A stretch of DNA of 64,000 nt. It comes from Fluctibacter corallii (lineage in GTDB: Bacteria > Pseudomonadota > Gammaproteobacteria > Enterobacterales > Alteromonadaceae). The stretch lies in the NCBI RefSeq assembly GCF_025751585.1, contig NZ_JAOWKX010000001.1, positions 372,259 to 436,258 on the forward strand. Direction: 5' to 3'. Position 1 is the first letter of the stretch, and every line of letters begins with the position of its first letter. The position numbers were made by a program, and so were the translations under genes. Of the stretch, positions 52,550-62,261 are shown piece by piece. Below the pieces are notes generated by a model. That model was given only the letters and a program-made list of their open reading frames with translations, was not told where the DNA came from and did no database searches.

Positions 52550-53560
52550 ATGAGTAATAAAGCGCACACACTTACCGATGTAGCCAAAGCGGCGGGTGTT
52601 TCAGAATCAACCGTGTCGCGGGCCCTTAATAACAGTCACTTGGTGAACGACAAAACCAAGCAGCGCATTCAAGCCATTGCCAGTGAGATGAATTTTCAAA
52701 TCAATACACTGGCACGAAATTTACGCACCCAAAAATCGAATACCATTGCGGTTATTTTGGTAAAGCAGTCAGAGGAAGATCAATCAGCCTCAGAGCCTTT
52801 TGTATTAAGCTTAGTCGGTGCGATTGCAGATGAGTTGAGTCGCAGAAATTACGATCTTCTGGTCACGACAGTCACAACGCAGTCCCTTCACAAAATTAAG
52901 CAATTTGTTGATGAGAAAAAAGCCGATGGCCTGATTCTGTTTGGTCAGGGTGACGATATTCATACATTTAAGCAACACGTTGACCCGTCGTTACCCGTTG
53001 TGATTTGGGGCGAACTGGCCGACGAGCTGCAATATATCACAGTTGGCACTGACAACTTTCTGGGCGGCCAATTAGCGACGGAGCATCTATTAGCGCAAAA
53101 CCGCAATAACATCTGTTTTGCAGGCCACCTTTCTTTTGAGACCGAGAAACGTTTTGCAGGGTATAAGCAAGCACTCCGTAATGCTGGCTTTCACTATACT
53201 CACCACCTAGAAACGCACTTTACCCATGAAGATGCATATCAAGTCGCCAAATCGTTAATTGCCTCTGGACACTTTATTTACGATGCGGTCGTCGCTGCCA
53301 GTGATTCTATCGCACTTGGATTTCTTAAAGCGCTAAATGAAGCCAACATTCCTATTCCTGAGCAAGTGGCCGTTGTGGGATATGACGATGTTGCGGTATC
53401 GGCCTACGTGACTCCGGCTTTATCGAGTATTCGTCAAGACACACAATTGGGCGGGCAATACTTGGTCGAGCAGCTTTTCAAAAAAATGTCAGGCGCGCCC
53501 TGCGAGTCTGTTGTGTTAGCGACGAACCTGATTATTCGTGGAAGCTCCGAGGCAAATTAA
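52550..53560 (+). CDS. LacI family regulator of the trehalose genes (TreR-like)
   Basis: 336 aa. The LacI-type headpiece is canonical (LTDVAKAAGVSESTVSRALNN, then NFQINTLARNLRTQKSNTIAV), followed by a sugar-binding domain (GQLATEHLL, VVAASDSIALGFLKALNE, VAVVGYDDVAVSAYVTP). It lies 63 bp after trehalase and just before the MFS transporter. Palindromes of the form TGCAATCG(A/T)TTGCA precede both the receptor/trehalase and the transporter, as expected of its operators. Confidence 0.9.
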   Translation: MSNKAHTLTDVAKAAGVSESTVSRALNNSHLVNDKTKQRIQAIASEMNFQINTLARNLRTQKSNTIAVILVKQSEEDQSASEPFVLSLVGAIADELSRRNYDLLVTTVTTQSLHKIKQFVDEKKADGLILFGQGDDIHTFKQHVDPSLPVVIWGELADELQYITVGTDNFLGGQLATEHLLAQNRNNICFAGHLSFETEKRFAGYKQALRNAGFHYTHHLETHFTHEDAYQVAKSLIASGHFIYDAVVAASDSIALGFLKALNEANIPIPEQVAVVGYDDVAVSAYVTPALSSIRQDTQLGGQYLVEQLFKKMSGAPCESVVLATNLIIRGSSEAN

Positions 53561-53701
53561 TCGCCTTATTGTCGAATGAATACGCGGCAATCATGTCGCG
53601 TTCAGCCAAGTGGTGTATCTTCGACGGTGCACATCACCGTCTGCTCACTTTGACGACTGCATAGCTAATGCTTGCTAATTTTTGTTACGCGTAACAAATC
53701 A

Positions 53702-53717
53702 TTGCAATCGTTTGCAA
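53702..53717. promoter_or_regulatory. LacI-type operator, MFS transporter promoter
   Basis: TTGCAATCGTTTGCAA has perfect TTGCAA arms and a central CG. It is 51 bp before the transporter start and matches the operator at 50812-50825 except at one central base. A TTACGCGTAA palindrome (53686-53695) lies just upstream. Confidence 0.8.
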
Positions 53718-53767
53718 TCCACCCAACAATGAGTAAAATGCAATAAAGAATTAAACATTTTGTTTAC

Positions 53768-55084
53768 ATGAGTGCAGTAATGGTAAAACCCTCTACAACA
53801 TCATCAGCATTAACCTCAATGGGATCACTTCAAGTCTTGATCTGCCTGATCGTGACCTATTTTATTTTTGCGATATTGCTGAACAGTGTTGGCACCGTCA
53901 TCCTACAGTCTATTGAAACCTTCAAGATCTCAAAAACGGCCGCAAGTGCCCTCGAAGGATTTAAAGACTTACCGATCGCCCTTGTTTCCTTTTTTGTTGC
54001 CTCTTACTTGCCACGCTTTGGTTTCAAGCCTGCCATGCTGTTGGGTATGGGGTGCGTCGCCATTACTTGCGCGTTAATGCCGCTGTTCTCGTCATTTTTT
54101 ATGACGAAAATGTTGTTCATGAGTGTGGGCATTAGCTTCGCGCTTATCAAAGTTTCGGTGTATGCATTGCTGGGGCTTATTTCTGCTACACAAAAGCACC
54201 ACGCCTCGAACATGAACATTGTAGAGGGCTGTTTTATGGTGGGCGTGTTAAGTGGATATTGGTTATTCGCTCATTTCATCGACCCTCAAAACCCCGCCTC
54301 GAATTCGTGGTTAAATGTCTATTGGTTGCTTGCCCTGGGGTGTTTATTAAATATGGTGCTTATTGGTTTGACACAATTTCCCAAGCTTGCCTCACCTGAA
54401 AATACAACAGTGACAGTTGCAGGCAACGAAGCTAGCGAAGCAACAGGGATAACATCAATGTTAAGCTTACTGGCCTTACCTTTTGTTTTAATGTTTATCT
54501 TATGTGCATTTTTCTACGTACTTATTGAACAAGGTATTGGTACTTGGCTTCCTACATTTAATAAAGATGTGATTGGCCTTGCAAATAACCTTAGTGTGCA
54601 AATTACCAGTATCTTCGCGGCGTGCCTTGCAATCGGTCGCTTGGGCGCAGGCGTAATACTTAGGCGCATGCATTGGTTTACCTTTCTTGCCTTTTGCATC
54701 ACTGCGATGGCCATCTTAATGTTGAGTATTATTCCACTAACGTGGGGAATCGATGCCTCTTTACAGATTACTCAATGGCACGATATTCCTGCGGCGGCCT
54801 TTGCATTGCCTCTCATCGGATTGTTTATGGCTCCGATATATCCAGCTATCAATTCGGTGGTACTCACAGCGTTGCCTAAACACAAGCATGCTTCCATGAC
54901 GGGGCTGATTATCATTTTCTCTGCGCTAGGAGGCACCCTTGGCAGCTTGATTACAGGCACAATTTTCGATTACTTTAACGGTCAGACCGCGTTTTACTTC
55001 ATGCTAATTCCCATGAGCATCTTGCTCTTTAGCTTATTTATGTACCGTCTGAAACTCGAAAAAACATCACCTGACGTACAATAG
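53768..55084 (+). CDS. MFS sugar transporter, trehalose regulon
   Basis: 438 aa with 12 hydrophobic segments in two halves. It resembles FucP/GlcP-like MFS sugar permeases. It lacks a signal peptide and has a short cytoplasmic N-terminus. The central loop near residue 215-225 separates the halves. Preceded by a LacI-type operator and placed after trehalase and the LacI gene, it most likely carries trehalose across the inner membrane (inference from context). Confidence 0.85.
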   Translation: MSAVMVKPSTTSSALTSMGSLQVLICLIVTYFIFAILLNSVGTVILQSIETFKISKTAASALEGFKDLPIALVSFFVASYLPRFGFKPAMLLGMGCVAITCALMPLFSSFFMTKMLFMSVGISFALIKVSVYALLGLISATQKHHASNMNIVEGCFMVGVLSGYWLFAHFIDPQNPASNSWLNVYWLLALGCLLNMVLIGLTQFPKLASPENTTVTVAGNEASEATGITSMLSLLALPFVLMFILCAFFYVLIEQGIGTWLPTFNKDVIGLANNLSVQITSIFAACLAIGRLGAGVILRRMHWFTFLAFCITAMAILMLSIIPLTWGIDASLQITQWHDIPAAAFALPLIGLFMAPIYPAINSVVLTALPKHKHASMTGLIIIFSALGGTLGSLITGTIFDYFNGQTAFYFMLIPMSILLFSLFMYRLKLEKTSPDVQ

Positions 55085-55159
55085 TATGAACACTAAAACC
55101 ATGAAATAAGGCACGTTTTCAGGTAGGGTTGAAGAAAACTGTTCAAAAGGGAATTCGCC

Positions 55160-56746
55160 ATGTTGTCTACATGTTCACCTCTTATCATGCGCATGTTTTC
55201 TGTTGCGATGATTATGCTGTCGCTTTCAGCCTCTGCCAAACCGGGAGCGCCCGCACCCGACAGAAAAGCAAACGAGGGGCAAGGTCCTTTTGAGCGCGTT
55301 ATTTTACGTGGTGGGACGTTAATTAATGGTGAAGGCGCGCCTCCCAGAGGACCGGTGGATATTGTTATCGAAGGCAATCGAATTACTGATATTATCAGTG
55401 TCGGTCATCCTGGCGTTCCAGTATTAGACAGTAGCCGTCCCAACGCACAAACTGGCGATAAAGAAATCGACCTGACAGGAAAATATGTCATGCCTGGGTT
55501 TATTGATATGCATGGTCATATTGGTGGCTCGGCAGACAATATTCCAGCCGAGTATGTGCTTAAGCTGTGGCTCGGTCACGGCATTACCACAGTCAGAGAG
55601 CCAGGTAGCTTCAATGGTATGGACTGGGTCATGGATCACGTTCGAAGAAGTGACAATAACACCATTGTTGCACCGCGCATTGTCCCCTACAAAGGATTTG
55701 TCGGCAAAGAGGTAAGACAATTCACGCGTCCAGAACAAGCAAGAGAGTTTGTAAAACAAGCACAGGCGCAAGGTGCAAAAGGTATTAAGTTCTTTGGTGC
55801 AGCACCTGACATCATGGAAGCCGCGCTCGATGAATTAGAAAAACGGGATATGGGCTCAGCCATGCACCACGCCCAGCTCAACGTGATGGGCATGAACGCC
55901 CTTGACTCTGCACGCTTAGGATTGACCACCATGGAACACTGGTATGGATTACCTGAAGCACTGTTTGAAAACCAGGTTATCCAAGACTACCCCGCCACGT
56001 ATAATTACAACGACGAGCAGCACCGTTTCGAAGAGGCCGGAAACTTATGGCTGCAAGCCGCAGCCCCAGGAAGCGACAAATGGGTAGACGTGCGTGACGA
56101 GCTCATTGAGCTAGACTTTACTCTCAATCCCACGATGACAATTTATGAAGCTAGCAGAGATCTGATGCGCGAGCGCCGTGCGATCTGGCATGATGAATAT
56201 ACCCTTCCTACGCTTTGGGCGTTCTTTACACCCTCTCGGTATGCCCATGGATCGTATTGGTTTGACTGGACGACAGCCAACGAAATTGCGTGGAAAAAGA
56301 ACTACCAACGCTGGATGGCCTTTCTAAATGATTACAAAAACCACGGTGGACGCGTAACAACCGGTTCAGACTCAGGCTATATCTATAAGATTTATGGGTT
56401 TGGCTACATTCGTGAACTTGAGCTTTTGCAAGAGGCAGGATTCTCGCCACTTGAGGTGATTCAAGCCGCGACGCTTAATGGCGCACAAGCATTGGGAATG
56501 CAAGATAGCATTGGATCTATCAGCGTAGGCAAACTGGCAGACCTAGTGATTACGGATCACAATCCTCTTCAAAATTTCAAAGTGCTATACGGAACCGGAC
56601 ACTACCGTCTTAACGACGACAACCAACCGGTTCGCGTGGGCGGCGTGGTTTACACAATGAAAGACGGCATTTTATATGACGCTAAAGCGTTGCTCAGGGA
56701 TGTCAGAAACATCGTAAAACAAGCAAAAGCAGATGCGGGGAACTAG
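55160..56746 (+). CDS. Secreted amidohydrolase-family protein
   Basis: 528 aa with a signal peptide (hydrophobic stretch ending SASAKPG). The amidohydrolase fold shows the first metal motif in PGFIDMHGHIG, the later His in SAMHHAQL and TMEHWYG, and the Asp in RVTTGSDSG. The composite beta-sandwich typical of the family is at the ends (GTLINGEGAPP and LADLVITDHNPL). Members hydrolyse cyclic amides or dipeptides; the substrate is unknown. AAGGGA precedes ATG 55160. It is 75 bp after the transporter, with no evidence of functional linkage. Confidence 0.85.
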   Translation: MLSTCSPLIMRMFSVAMIMLSLSASAKPGAPAPDRKANEGQGPFERVILRGGTLINGEGAPPRGPVDIVIEGNRITDIISVGHPGVPVLDSSRPNAQTGDKEIDLTGKYVMPGFIDMHGHIGGSADNIPAEYVLKLWLGHGITTVREPGSFNGMDWVMDHVRRSDNNTIVAPRIVPYKGFVGKEVRQFTRPEQAREFVKQAQAQGAKGIKFFGAAPDIMEAALDELEKRDMGSAMHHAQLNVMGMNALDSARLGLTTMEHWYGLPEALFENQVIQDYPATYNYNDEQHRFEEAGNLWLQAAAPGSDKWVDVRDELIELDFTLNPTMTIYEASRDLMRERRAIWHDEYTLPTLWAFFTPSRYAHGSYWFDWTTANEIAWKKNYQRWMAFLNDYKNHGGRVTTGSDSGYIYKIYGFGYIRELELLQEAGFSPLEVIQAATLNGAQALGMQDSIGSISVGKLADLVITDHNPLQNFKVLYGTGHYRLNDDNQPVRVGGVVYTMKDGILYDAKALLRDVRNIVKQAKADAGN

Positions 56747-56859
56747 CAAGCTCGCAGGCTCTTTTGGCCTAAAGCCATTCGTATGGCAGTCGTGCAAATC
56801 CAATTTTCAAGGTTGTACGTATTTGAATGCACGTACAACCAAATCTATAGGGCAACGTG

Positions 56860-57081
56860 ATGGCTAGCGATTACCATACTAACGAAAAGGTAAAGTGGCG
56901 ATGGGGAAAGGGCTTTGGTGAAGGGTATATACGAGACAAGTATACCGATTCAGTCACCCTCACCTTGCAAGGCGAAGATGTAACACGGGACGCAAGCCCC
57001 AACAATCCAGCCTATTTGATTGAGCAACAAGACGGGGCAGAAGTGTTAAAGCTTGCCTCAGAAATCAGCAAAGCCAGCTAA
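56860..57081 (+). CDS. DUF2945 / HVA1-type Tudor-like small protein
   Basis: 73 aa. NEKVKWRWGKGFGEGYI, then DVTRDASPNNPAYLIEQQDG and AEVLKLASEI follow the DUF2945 (hypervirulence-associated Tudor-like) pattern, a small SH3-like barrel of unknown role common in bacteria and fungi. ATG 56860 is chosen over the overlapping GTG 56857. It is convergent with ubiI, with 2 bp between stops. Confidence 0.8.
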   Translation: MASDYHTNEKVKWRWGKGFGEGYIRDKYTDSVTLTLQGEDVTRDASPNNPAYLIEQQDGAEVLKLASEISKAS

Positions 57082-57083
57082 AG

Positions 57084-58310
57084 CTATTTAGCAAGCTTTG
57101 CCATTTGAGGTAAATCGCCCGTTAAACCCATTGCTTGCTGTACGATATGCTCTTTAGCAAAAGGCATCGCATCAACCACGGTCAGGCCAATATCTCGAAC
57201 GAGCTTTTTAAGGGGGTTAGCGCCATCAAACAAACGCTTGAAACCTTCCATTGCCGCAATCATTTTTGCGGCTTCAGCCTTGCGCCAGCGTTCATAAGAT
57301 CGCAATAACGCTTCGTCACCAATATCTTTGCCCTGCTCATGTAATGCCACGACGGTTTCAGCCAGCGCAGCAGCATCCATAAACCCAAGGTTCACGCCCT
57401 GTCCAGCAAGAGGATGAATCGTATGCGCGGCATCTCCCACCAACGCAACACGTTGAGACAGCCAACGTCTTGCATAGCGCATTTTCAATGGAAACATCTG
57501 CCTTGATGTTTGGTCAACACTGTGCACTTCACACAGCCCCAGCTTGGCATCAAAAGCGGCAGTGAGGGCTTTGCTGAAGTCATTGTCGCTCAGCGCCATC
57601 AACGTTTTGGCTTGCTCTGTGCGCTGAGACCACACAATAGAGCACAGGTTGTCTTCATACAAAGGTAAAAACGCCAATGGACCATTAGGCGTAAACACCT
57701 GACGAGCACAATTTTGATGGGGTAAGGCCGTTTTCACCGTCGCCACGATACTTGATTGCTCATAATCCCAGAAGGTAATTGGTAACTTTGCTTGTTGGCG
57801 CACGAACGAGTTGGCACCATCAGCTCCAACAACAAGCCTAGCGCTTAGCATCGTCTGATCATCCAGCGCAATGAAGGTTTCTTGTTGTCCCTGCATAAAC
57901 TGGTTGATTTTAGCGTTAGTAAACACCTGAATGTGATCGGTACGGCGCACTTTGGCCCAAAGTGCCTGCGTGATAACCTGGTTCTCAATGATATATCCCA
58001 ACTGAGGCTGGCCTGCCGTGTGCTGATCAAATTCAATATGGGCGAAACTGTCTTGTTCCCAAACATACATTGATTGATAAGGCTGTAATCGGCTTTGCTC
58101 AATCTCTTCCCACACCCCCAAATTTTGCAACAGAGTACGAGAAGCGAGATTTAGCGCGCTGACACGCAAACCAGGAGAATCTGACAGTTGATTTGGCGCA
58201 TCATTCGACTCAATGACGGCAATGTTTAGTTGGCTGTCTTTCATTGCCAGCGCACATGCAAGACCAACCATGCCTCCGCCAACTACGACCACATCAAACC
58301 CTTTCATCAT
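57084..58310 (-). CDS. ubiI: 2-octaprenylphenol hydroxylase-type FAD monooxygenase UbiI
   Basis: 408 aa. It has the FAD-binding GGGMVGLACALAM, the VVGADGANSFVR motif and GDAAHTIHPLAGQGVNLG of UbiH/COQ6-family monooxygenases. It hydroxylates the ubiquinone ring precursor (C5 in E. coli). The pepP-ubiH-ubiI order is as in E. coli, which is why I assign UbiI (formerly VisC) rather than UbiF. Its ATG overlaps the ubiH stop (ATGA). Confidence 0.92.
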   Translation of the reverse strand: MMKGFDVVVVGGGMVGLACALAMKDSQLNIAVIESNDAPNQLSDSPGLRVSALNLASRTLLQNLGVWEEIEQSRLQPYQSMYVWEQDSFAHIEFDQHTAGQPQLGYIIENQVITQALWAKVRRTDHIQVFTNAKINQFMQGQQETFIALDDQTMLSARLVVGADGANSFVRQQAKLPITFWDYEQSSIVATVKTALPHQNCARQVFTPNGPLAFLPLYEDNLCSIVWSQRTEQAKTLMALSDNDFSKALTAAFDAKLGLCEVHSVDQTSRQMFPLKMRYARRWLSQRVALVGDAAHTIHPLAGQGVNLGFMDAAALAETVVALHEQGKDIGDEALLRSYERWRKAEAAKMIAAMEGFKRLFDGANPLKKLVRDIGLTVVDAMPFAKEHIVQQAMGLTGDLPQMAKLAK

Positions 58311-59563
58311 GTGCGTTCCTTAATACTCTGCGCCAGTTGATTACGTGTCCCCTTGCCCATCGCTACGTCGGCAAATTGCTTTTTAAGCGGAGACAATTGA
58401 TGAAGTGCGTACAACCCTGCATTTCGGGCAAACGTGAGGGGAAAGTAGTCATTAGAAAATAGCCTCACTAACGAGTCCGTCATTGAAATTGTGCGAGCCT
58501 GATCGCGTTTTTGAAGCCTTTGATATTGGTGTAACACAGAATATGCGCCAATATCCTGATGCAGTGATACCGCTTCTCGAAGGACACTAAGCAAACTGTA
58601 CACATCTCGCAAGCCAAGGTTCAAACCTTGACCGGCAATAGGATGTAATGATTGCGCACAATTTGCAATCACCACCGCGCGATGACGTATGTGCTCTGAG
58701 GCATGAATCAATTTCAATGGATAGCTGCCTCTTTGTCCAACATGCTGGATAATGCCAGCTCGATAGCCAAATGCCGATTGCAGTTGGTGTGCAAACTGTG
58801 CTTCAGAGCAATTGAGTAAAGATGCTGCATCGCTCGGGTTTACACTCCATACCAACGACCACCTTCCCGCAGACCGCTCATGAGAATGCGACGTTAGCGG
58901 AAGCAACGCGACCGGCCCCGTATTGGTAAATCGCTCAAATGCCCGACCTGCATGAGGCTGATTTGTCGTAACATTCGCAATCACCGCCGTTTGTTGATAA
59001 TCCGTCTCGTTAACTTCAAACCCCAATAAAGCGCGTGTTGGCGATTGGGCACCTTCTGCCACCACCAGTAATTTTGCATGTAGTTGTAATCCAGATTGCA
59101 GTGCTACCTGAATGCCATCATCTTGCTGCTCAAGCGCTGCTATACTGTCTGGGCAAAAAAGCTGTAGCTGCTTATTCACATACGGTGTGAGTGCTTGGTG
59201 CAATGCCTGACCTAACTCATGCAATTCAATCACACGGCCAAGCTCGTTTACACCAAATTGTTCAGCCTGCATAGAGCACGTGCCGAGCCGCCCTTTGTCT
59301 GACACATGTATGTGTTTAATTGCACTACCGAGTGTCGCCGCGTTACCAAGGCCATTGTCAGTTAAACGTTCAATACTATAGCGCGCTAAGGCAACGCTTC
59401 GCGCGTCAAAGCCGGGGTGATGTTGGTCTGCATCAAAGGGCTTGGCTTCTATCACGGCCACACTCAAGGTGGTGCTGTGGCAAAGCCCCAAAGCAAGCGA
59501 CAAACCCGCAGCGCCGCCTCCTGCGATAACAATATCAACATCATGAGCAGGGTGTACTTTCAT
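58307..59563 (-). CDS. ubiH: 2-octaprenyl-6-methoxyphenol hydroxylase UbiH
   Basis: 418 aa. FAD-binding AGGGAAGLSLALGL, the conserved FDARSVALARYSI and the C-terminal CAQSLHPIAGQGLNLGLRD are typical of UbiH, which hydroxylates the ring of a ubiquinone intermediate. In GDAAH-type position it has IANCAQSLHP, as other UbiH do. It lies 21 bp after pepP and overlaps ubiI, forming ygfB-pepP-ubiH-ubiI. Confidence 0.93.
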   Translation of the reverse strand: MKVHPAHDVDIVIAGGGAAGLSLALGLCHSTTLSVAVIEAKPFDADQHHPGFDARSVALARYSIERLTDNGLGNAATLGSAIKHIHVSDKGRLGTCSMQAEQFGVNELGRVIELHELGQALHQALTPYVNKQLQLFCPDSIAALEQQDDGIQVALQSGLQLHAKLLVVAEGAQSPTRALLGFEVNETDYQQTAVIANVTTNQPHAGRAFERFTNTGPVALLPLTSHSHERSAGRWSLVWSVNPSDAASLLNCSEAQFAHQLQSAFGYRAGIIQHVGQRGSYPLKLIHASEHIRHRAVVIANCAQSLHPIAGQGLNLGLRDVYSLLSVLREAVSLHQDIGAYSVLHQYQRLQKRDQARTISMTDSLVRLFSNDYFPLTFARNAGLYALHQLSPLKKQFADVAMGKGTRNQLAQSIKERT

Positions 59564-59584
59564 AATACGGTTCGATTGGCTCTC

Positions 59585-60907
59585 TTATTTAGATGACTGC
59601 ATTAATGCTTCAATCTCGTCGGCTGATTTAACCACCGACGATGTTAAATTTTCATGCCCGGTTTCAGTGATCAAAATATTGTCTTCAATTCGAATACCGA
59701 TGCCCCGCCATTGTTCGTCGACATCGGCATCTGGCGCAATGTATAAGCCGGGCTCTACGGTGAGTACCATGCCTGCTTTCAGCGGACGATCTTGACCATC
59801 AATTTTATAATCACCCACATCGTGTACGTCTAAGCCTAACCAATGTCCCAAACCATGCATGAAAAACGCACGGTACGCCTGACTGCTAACATTCTCTTCT
59901 ACCGTACCACTAAGTAACCCCAACGCAATCAAGCCTTCACACAACACATCAATTGTGCGGTCAGTGGCTTGTTTCAAGGTTGCTCCAGGCTTCAGAATAC
60001 TCAACGCCTCTTCCTGCGCGCGTAGAACAAGGTCATATAACGCGCGCTGCGGCGCAGAAAAACGACCAGACACAGGAAAGGTGCGGGTAATATCAGCGGC
60101 ATAACCGTGAAGCTCAGCACCAGCATCAATCAAAACAAGATCGCCATCTTGCATGGCGTCAGTATTCTCGGTGTAATGCAAAATACACGCATTCTCTCCG
60201 CTACCAACAATCGTGCCATACGCGGGCGAACGAGCACCATTAAAGACAAACTCATGATGAAGCTCTGCCTCAAGTTGGTATTCTTTCATACCTGCTGTAG
60301 CGCACTTCATTGCACGTGTATGGGCATTGGCACTAATACGCGCCGCTTCACGCATTACCGCTTGCTCAGCCTCACTTTTTATCAAGCGCATCTCGTGAAT
60401 AATTCGGCGTACATCACACAGCGATGCCGGTGGCGTTTTTGATTGCTTAGGGGCATCTCGTAACGTGGCTAACGCTTCAAAAATGGCATTGTCTGCGTCG
60501 GCGTCATGGCCTTGGGCAAAATACAAATAGTCATGCCCGTCCATCAAACTTACCAAAGCATCTTCTACGTGTTCTAGGGCATAAGCCTCATCAAATCCAT
60601 ATTGCCTCGCCGCCTCAGTAGGACCCACTCTGCGTCCTTGCCAAATTTCTGCCTGTTTATCTTTCGGTAAACAAAATAATATAGATAATGCGCCATCATT
60701 ATCTGCGTGGTTACTCATTAGCAGTACGGCATCTGGCTCGGGGAATCCAGTCAGATAATAAAAGTCACTGTCTTGGCGAAACGGAAATTCCGTGTCGCGG
60801 CTACGCGTCTGCAAACGAGCAGCAGGCACAACACAGAAACTATTTGGTGGCAGCGCACCCAATAGCGCCTGTCGGCGCTGCAAAAATTCAGCTTGAGAAA
60901 TATGCAT
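59585..60907 (-). CDS. pepP: Xaa-Pro aminopeptidase PepP
   Basis: 440 aa, the length of E. coli PepP. The N-terminal creatinase-like domain (FCVVPAARLQTRSRDTEFPF) and the metal-binding pita-bread domain (VLIDAGAELHGYAADITRTF; HGLGHWLGLDVHDVG; TVEPGLYI; GIGIRIEDNILIT) are all present. It removes N-terminal residues before proline using two Mn2+ ions. Its ATG overlaps the stop of the upstream gene by one base (TAATG). Confidence 0.95.
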   Translation of the reverse strand: MHISQAEFLQRRQALLGALPPNSFCVVPAARLQTRSRDTEFPFRQDSDFYYLTGFPEPDAVLLMSNHADNDGALSILFCLPKDKQAEIWQGRRVGPTEAARQYGFDEAYALEHVEDALVSLMDGHDYLYFAQGHDADADNAIFEALATLRDAPKQSKTPPASLCDVRRIIHEMRLIKSEAEQAVMREAARISANAHTRAMKCATAGMKEYQLEAELHHEFVFNGARSPAYGTIVGSGENACILHYTENTDAMQDGDLVLIDAGAELHGYAADITRTFPVSGRFSAPQRALYDLVLRAQEEALSILKPGATLKQATDRTIDVLCEGLIALGLLSGTVEENVSSQAYRAFFMHGLGHWLGLDVHDVGDYKIDGQDRPLKAGMVLTVEPGLYIAPDADVDEQWRGIGIRIEDNILITETGHENLTSSVVKSADEIEALMQSSK

Positions 60908-61476
60908 TAGTGTACCGTTGGGGTTTCTTTGTCTTCTTCTGCGGGTTTACCCAGCTCGTTAAAGCACAACATGCTGGATACGCGCACGTATTCAACCACT
61001 TCAAACAACGCGCGCTCAGACTCTTCGTCTGGCGTCATTTCTTCATCCATTTTGGCAATTTCTGAGAAATCCTGAAGCGCCTCTTTTACATCATCTGAGC
61101 ACTTCGTTAAATCTGCCTGAAACAACCCGAACCCCAACATAAAACCATGCACCCAATCGATCAACGCGTGTCCACGCTCATTGATGGGAGCCGCATCGTC
61201 GGGTAAACATAAGGTTAAACTAAATTCTGTTTCTACCAATTGCTGGCACGTATCGTTAAATACAGCCAATAAATGCTGTTTAACCTCATCTGAAAGCGCC
61301 TCGCCTTCATTGATAAAATCGGCCAGTGGCTCTAACCAATCACGGTTATCTAGTGACATTCCACCAGACAACATTCCCACCATCATCCCGTGGATTTCTG
61401 ATGCACTGGTTAAGATCTTGTGTTGTTCAAGAATAATCGCGCTTTTTTCATACGCATTCTGAGATTCGTTAGACAT
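60907..61476 (-). CDS. ygfB: YgfB/YecA (UPF0149) family protein
   Basis: 189 aa, the usual length. SEIHGMMVGMLSGGM and a conserved HALIDWVHGFMLGFGL are the family hallmarks. It is an all-helical protein; in Pseudomonas the homologue lowers expression of genes for peptidoglycan amidase and AmpC regulation, but the role here is unknown. It heads the pepP-ubiH-ubiI operon and diverges from zapA, as in E. coli. Confidence 0.93.
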   Translation of the reverse strand: MSNESQNAYEKSAIILEQHKILTSASEIHGMMVGMLSGGMSLDNRDWLEPLADFINEGEALSDEVKQHLLAVFNDTCQQLVETEFSLTLCLPDDAAPINERGHALIDWVHGFMLGFGLFQADLTKCSDDVKEALQDFSEIAKMDEEMTPDEESERALFEVVEYVRVSSMLCFNELGKPAEEDKETPTVH

Positions 61477-61648
61477 GATTTTCCTCTGATATAACGCTGT
61501 AATGCTATCACTGTATGAGAGTATTGCCCAGTTTATCAGGCAATTGCCTTGATTTAGCGCAGGTGGAAATTGATTCCAACAGTTGACCTTGAAAGCCTAG
61601 CATTTCGTTCGTATATTATTTACTCAGCGGTTAATTTTTTGGGACGTT

Positions 61649-61861
61649 ATGGCATCGACGTTGGTTTCCATTACATTGCTAGGAAAGCGTTACAAAGTCC
61701 GATGCCCAGAAGGAAAAGAGCAAGAATTAAACGCGGTTGCACAACGATTGAGCGAACGGTTAGAAGAAACCAAACGTAGTTCTGGCCTTACTGCGCGAGA
61801 AGATATTATAATGATGACTGCGTTGAATATGTGTCATGCAGAGCATCAGTCAAAGGACTAA
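61649..61861 (+). CDS. zapA: Cell division protein ZapA, short form
   Basis: 70 aa. LVSITLLGKRYKVRCPEGKEQELNAVAQRL is the ZapA core that promotes FtsZ bundling. Usual ZapA proteins are about 100 aa and end in a coiled coil that makes the tetramer; this one stops after MCHAEHQSKD. Either the gene is truncated by mutation or this lineage has a short variant. ATG 61649 has GGGA upstream. It is followed directly by 6S RNA, the conserved order. Confidence 0.85.
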   Translation: MASTLVSITLLGKRYKVRCPEGKEQELNAVAQRLSERLEETKRSSGLTAREDIIMMTALNMCHAEHQSKD

Positions 61862-61891
61862 TCTGTAACACTCAATCATTCAACCATACAA

Positions 61892-61897
61892 TATAAT
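61892..61897 (+). promoter_or_regulatory. -10 element of the 6S RNA gene
   Basis: A perfect TATAAT ends 7 bases before the predicted 5' end of 6S RNA. No strong -35 is seen at the right distance. Confidence 0.6.
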
Positions 61898-61904
61898 TTT
61901 CAGT

Positions 61905-62095
61905 TTCTATGCTGCCTGGGATGTTTGCCAGTTTAATCATGTCCCTGGCCGATGCTTTTATCTTAGGAAGTTGATTGCATTGCTTTTGTGCAGGCTCGGC
62001 GCGTATCGAGAAGCCTACGGCAATGATGATGCTTCCGCCCTGAACTTTTCGGTTCAAGGGCGAACGTTAAACAGCGGCATTCTGGGTGGCGCCCT
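61905..62095 (+). ncRNA. ssrS: 6S RNA
   Basis: The ends pair: GCTGCCTGGGATG (61911-61923) with CATTCTGGGTGGC (62079-62091), 13 pairs with wobbles. Internal landmarks match gamma-proteobacterial 6S RNA: GTCCCTGGCCGAT, GCTCGGC...ATCGAGAAGCCT, and the stable GCCCTGAAC/GTTCAAGGGC hairpin. 6S RNA mimics an open promoter and holds sigma-70 RNA polymerase in stationary phase. Position directly after zapA is conserved. The usual downstream ygfA (fau) gene is not present; a noncoding gap follows. Ends are approximate. Confidence 0.92.
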
Positions 62096-62261
62096 TCTCT
62101 TTCAAAAACACACTAAAACTCCATTGCCCGTCAGGCGTTCAAAACACGGCTTTATCATGACGTAATTGAATTTGCAGTCTTCCAAAATTAAATCGAAAAA
62201 GTGGGTGTCTTAAACGCTAACTAAACGCTGATTTCGAAGAACACATTCAACACACCAAAAA

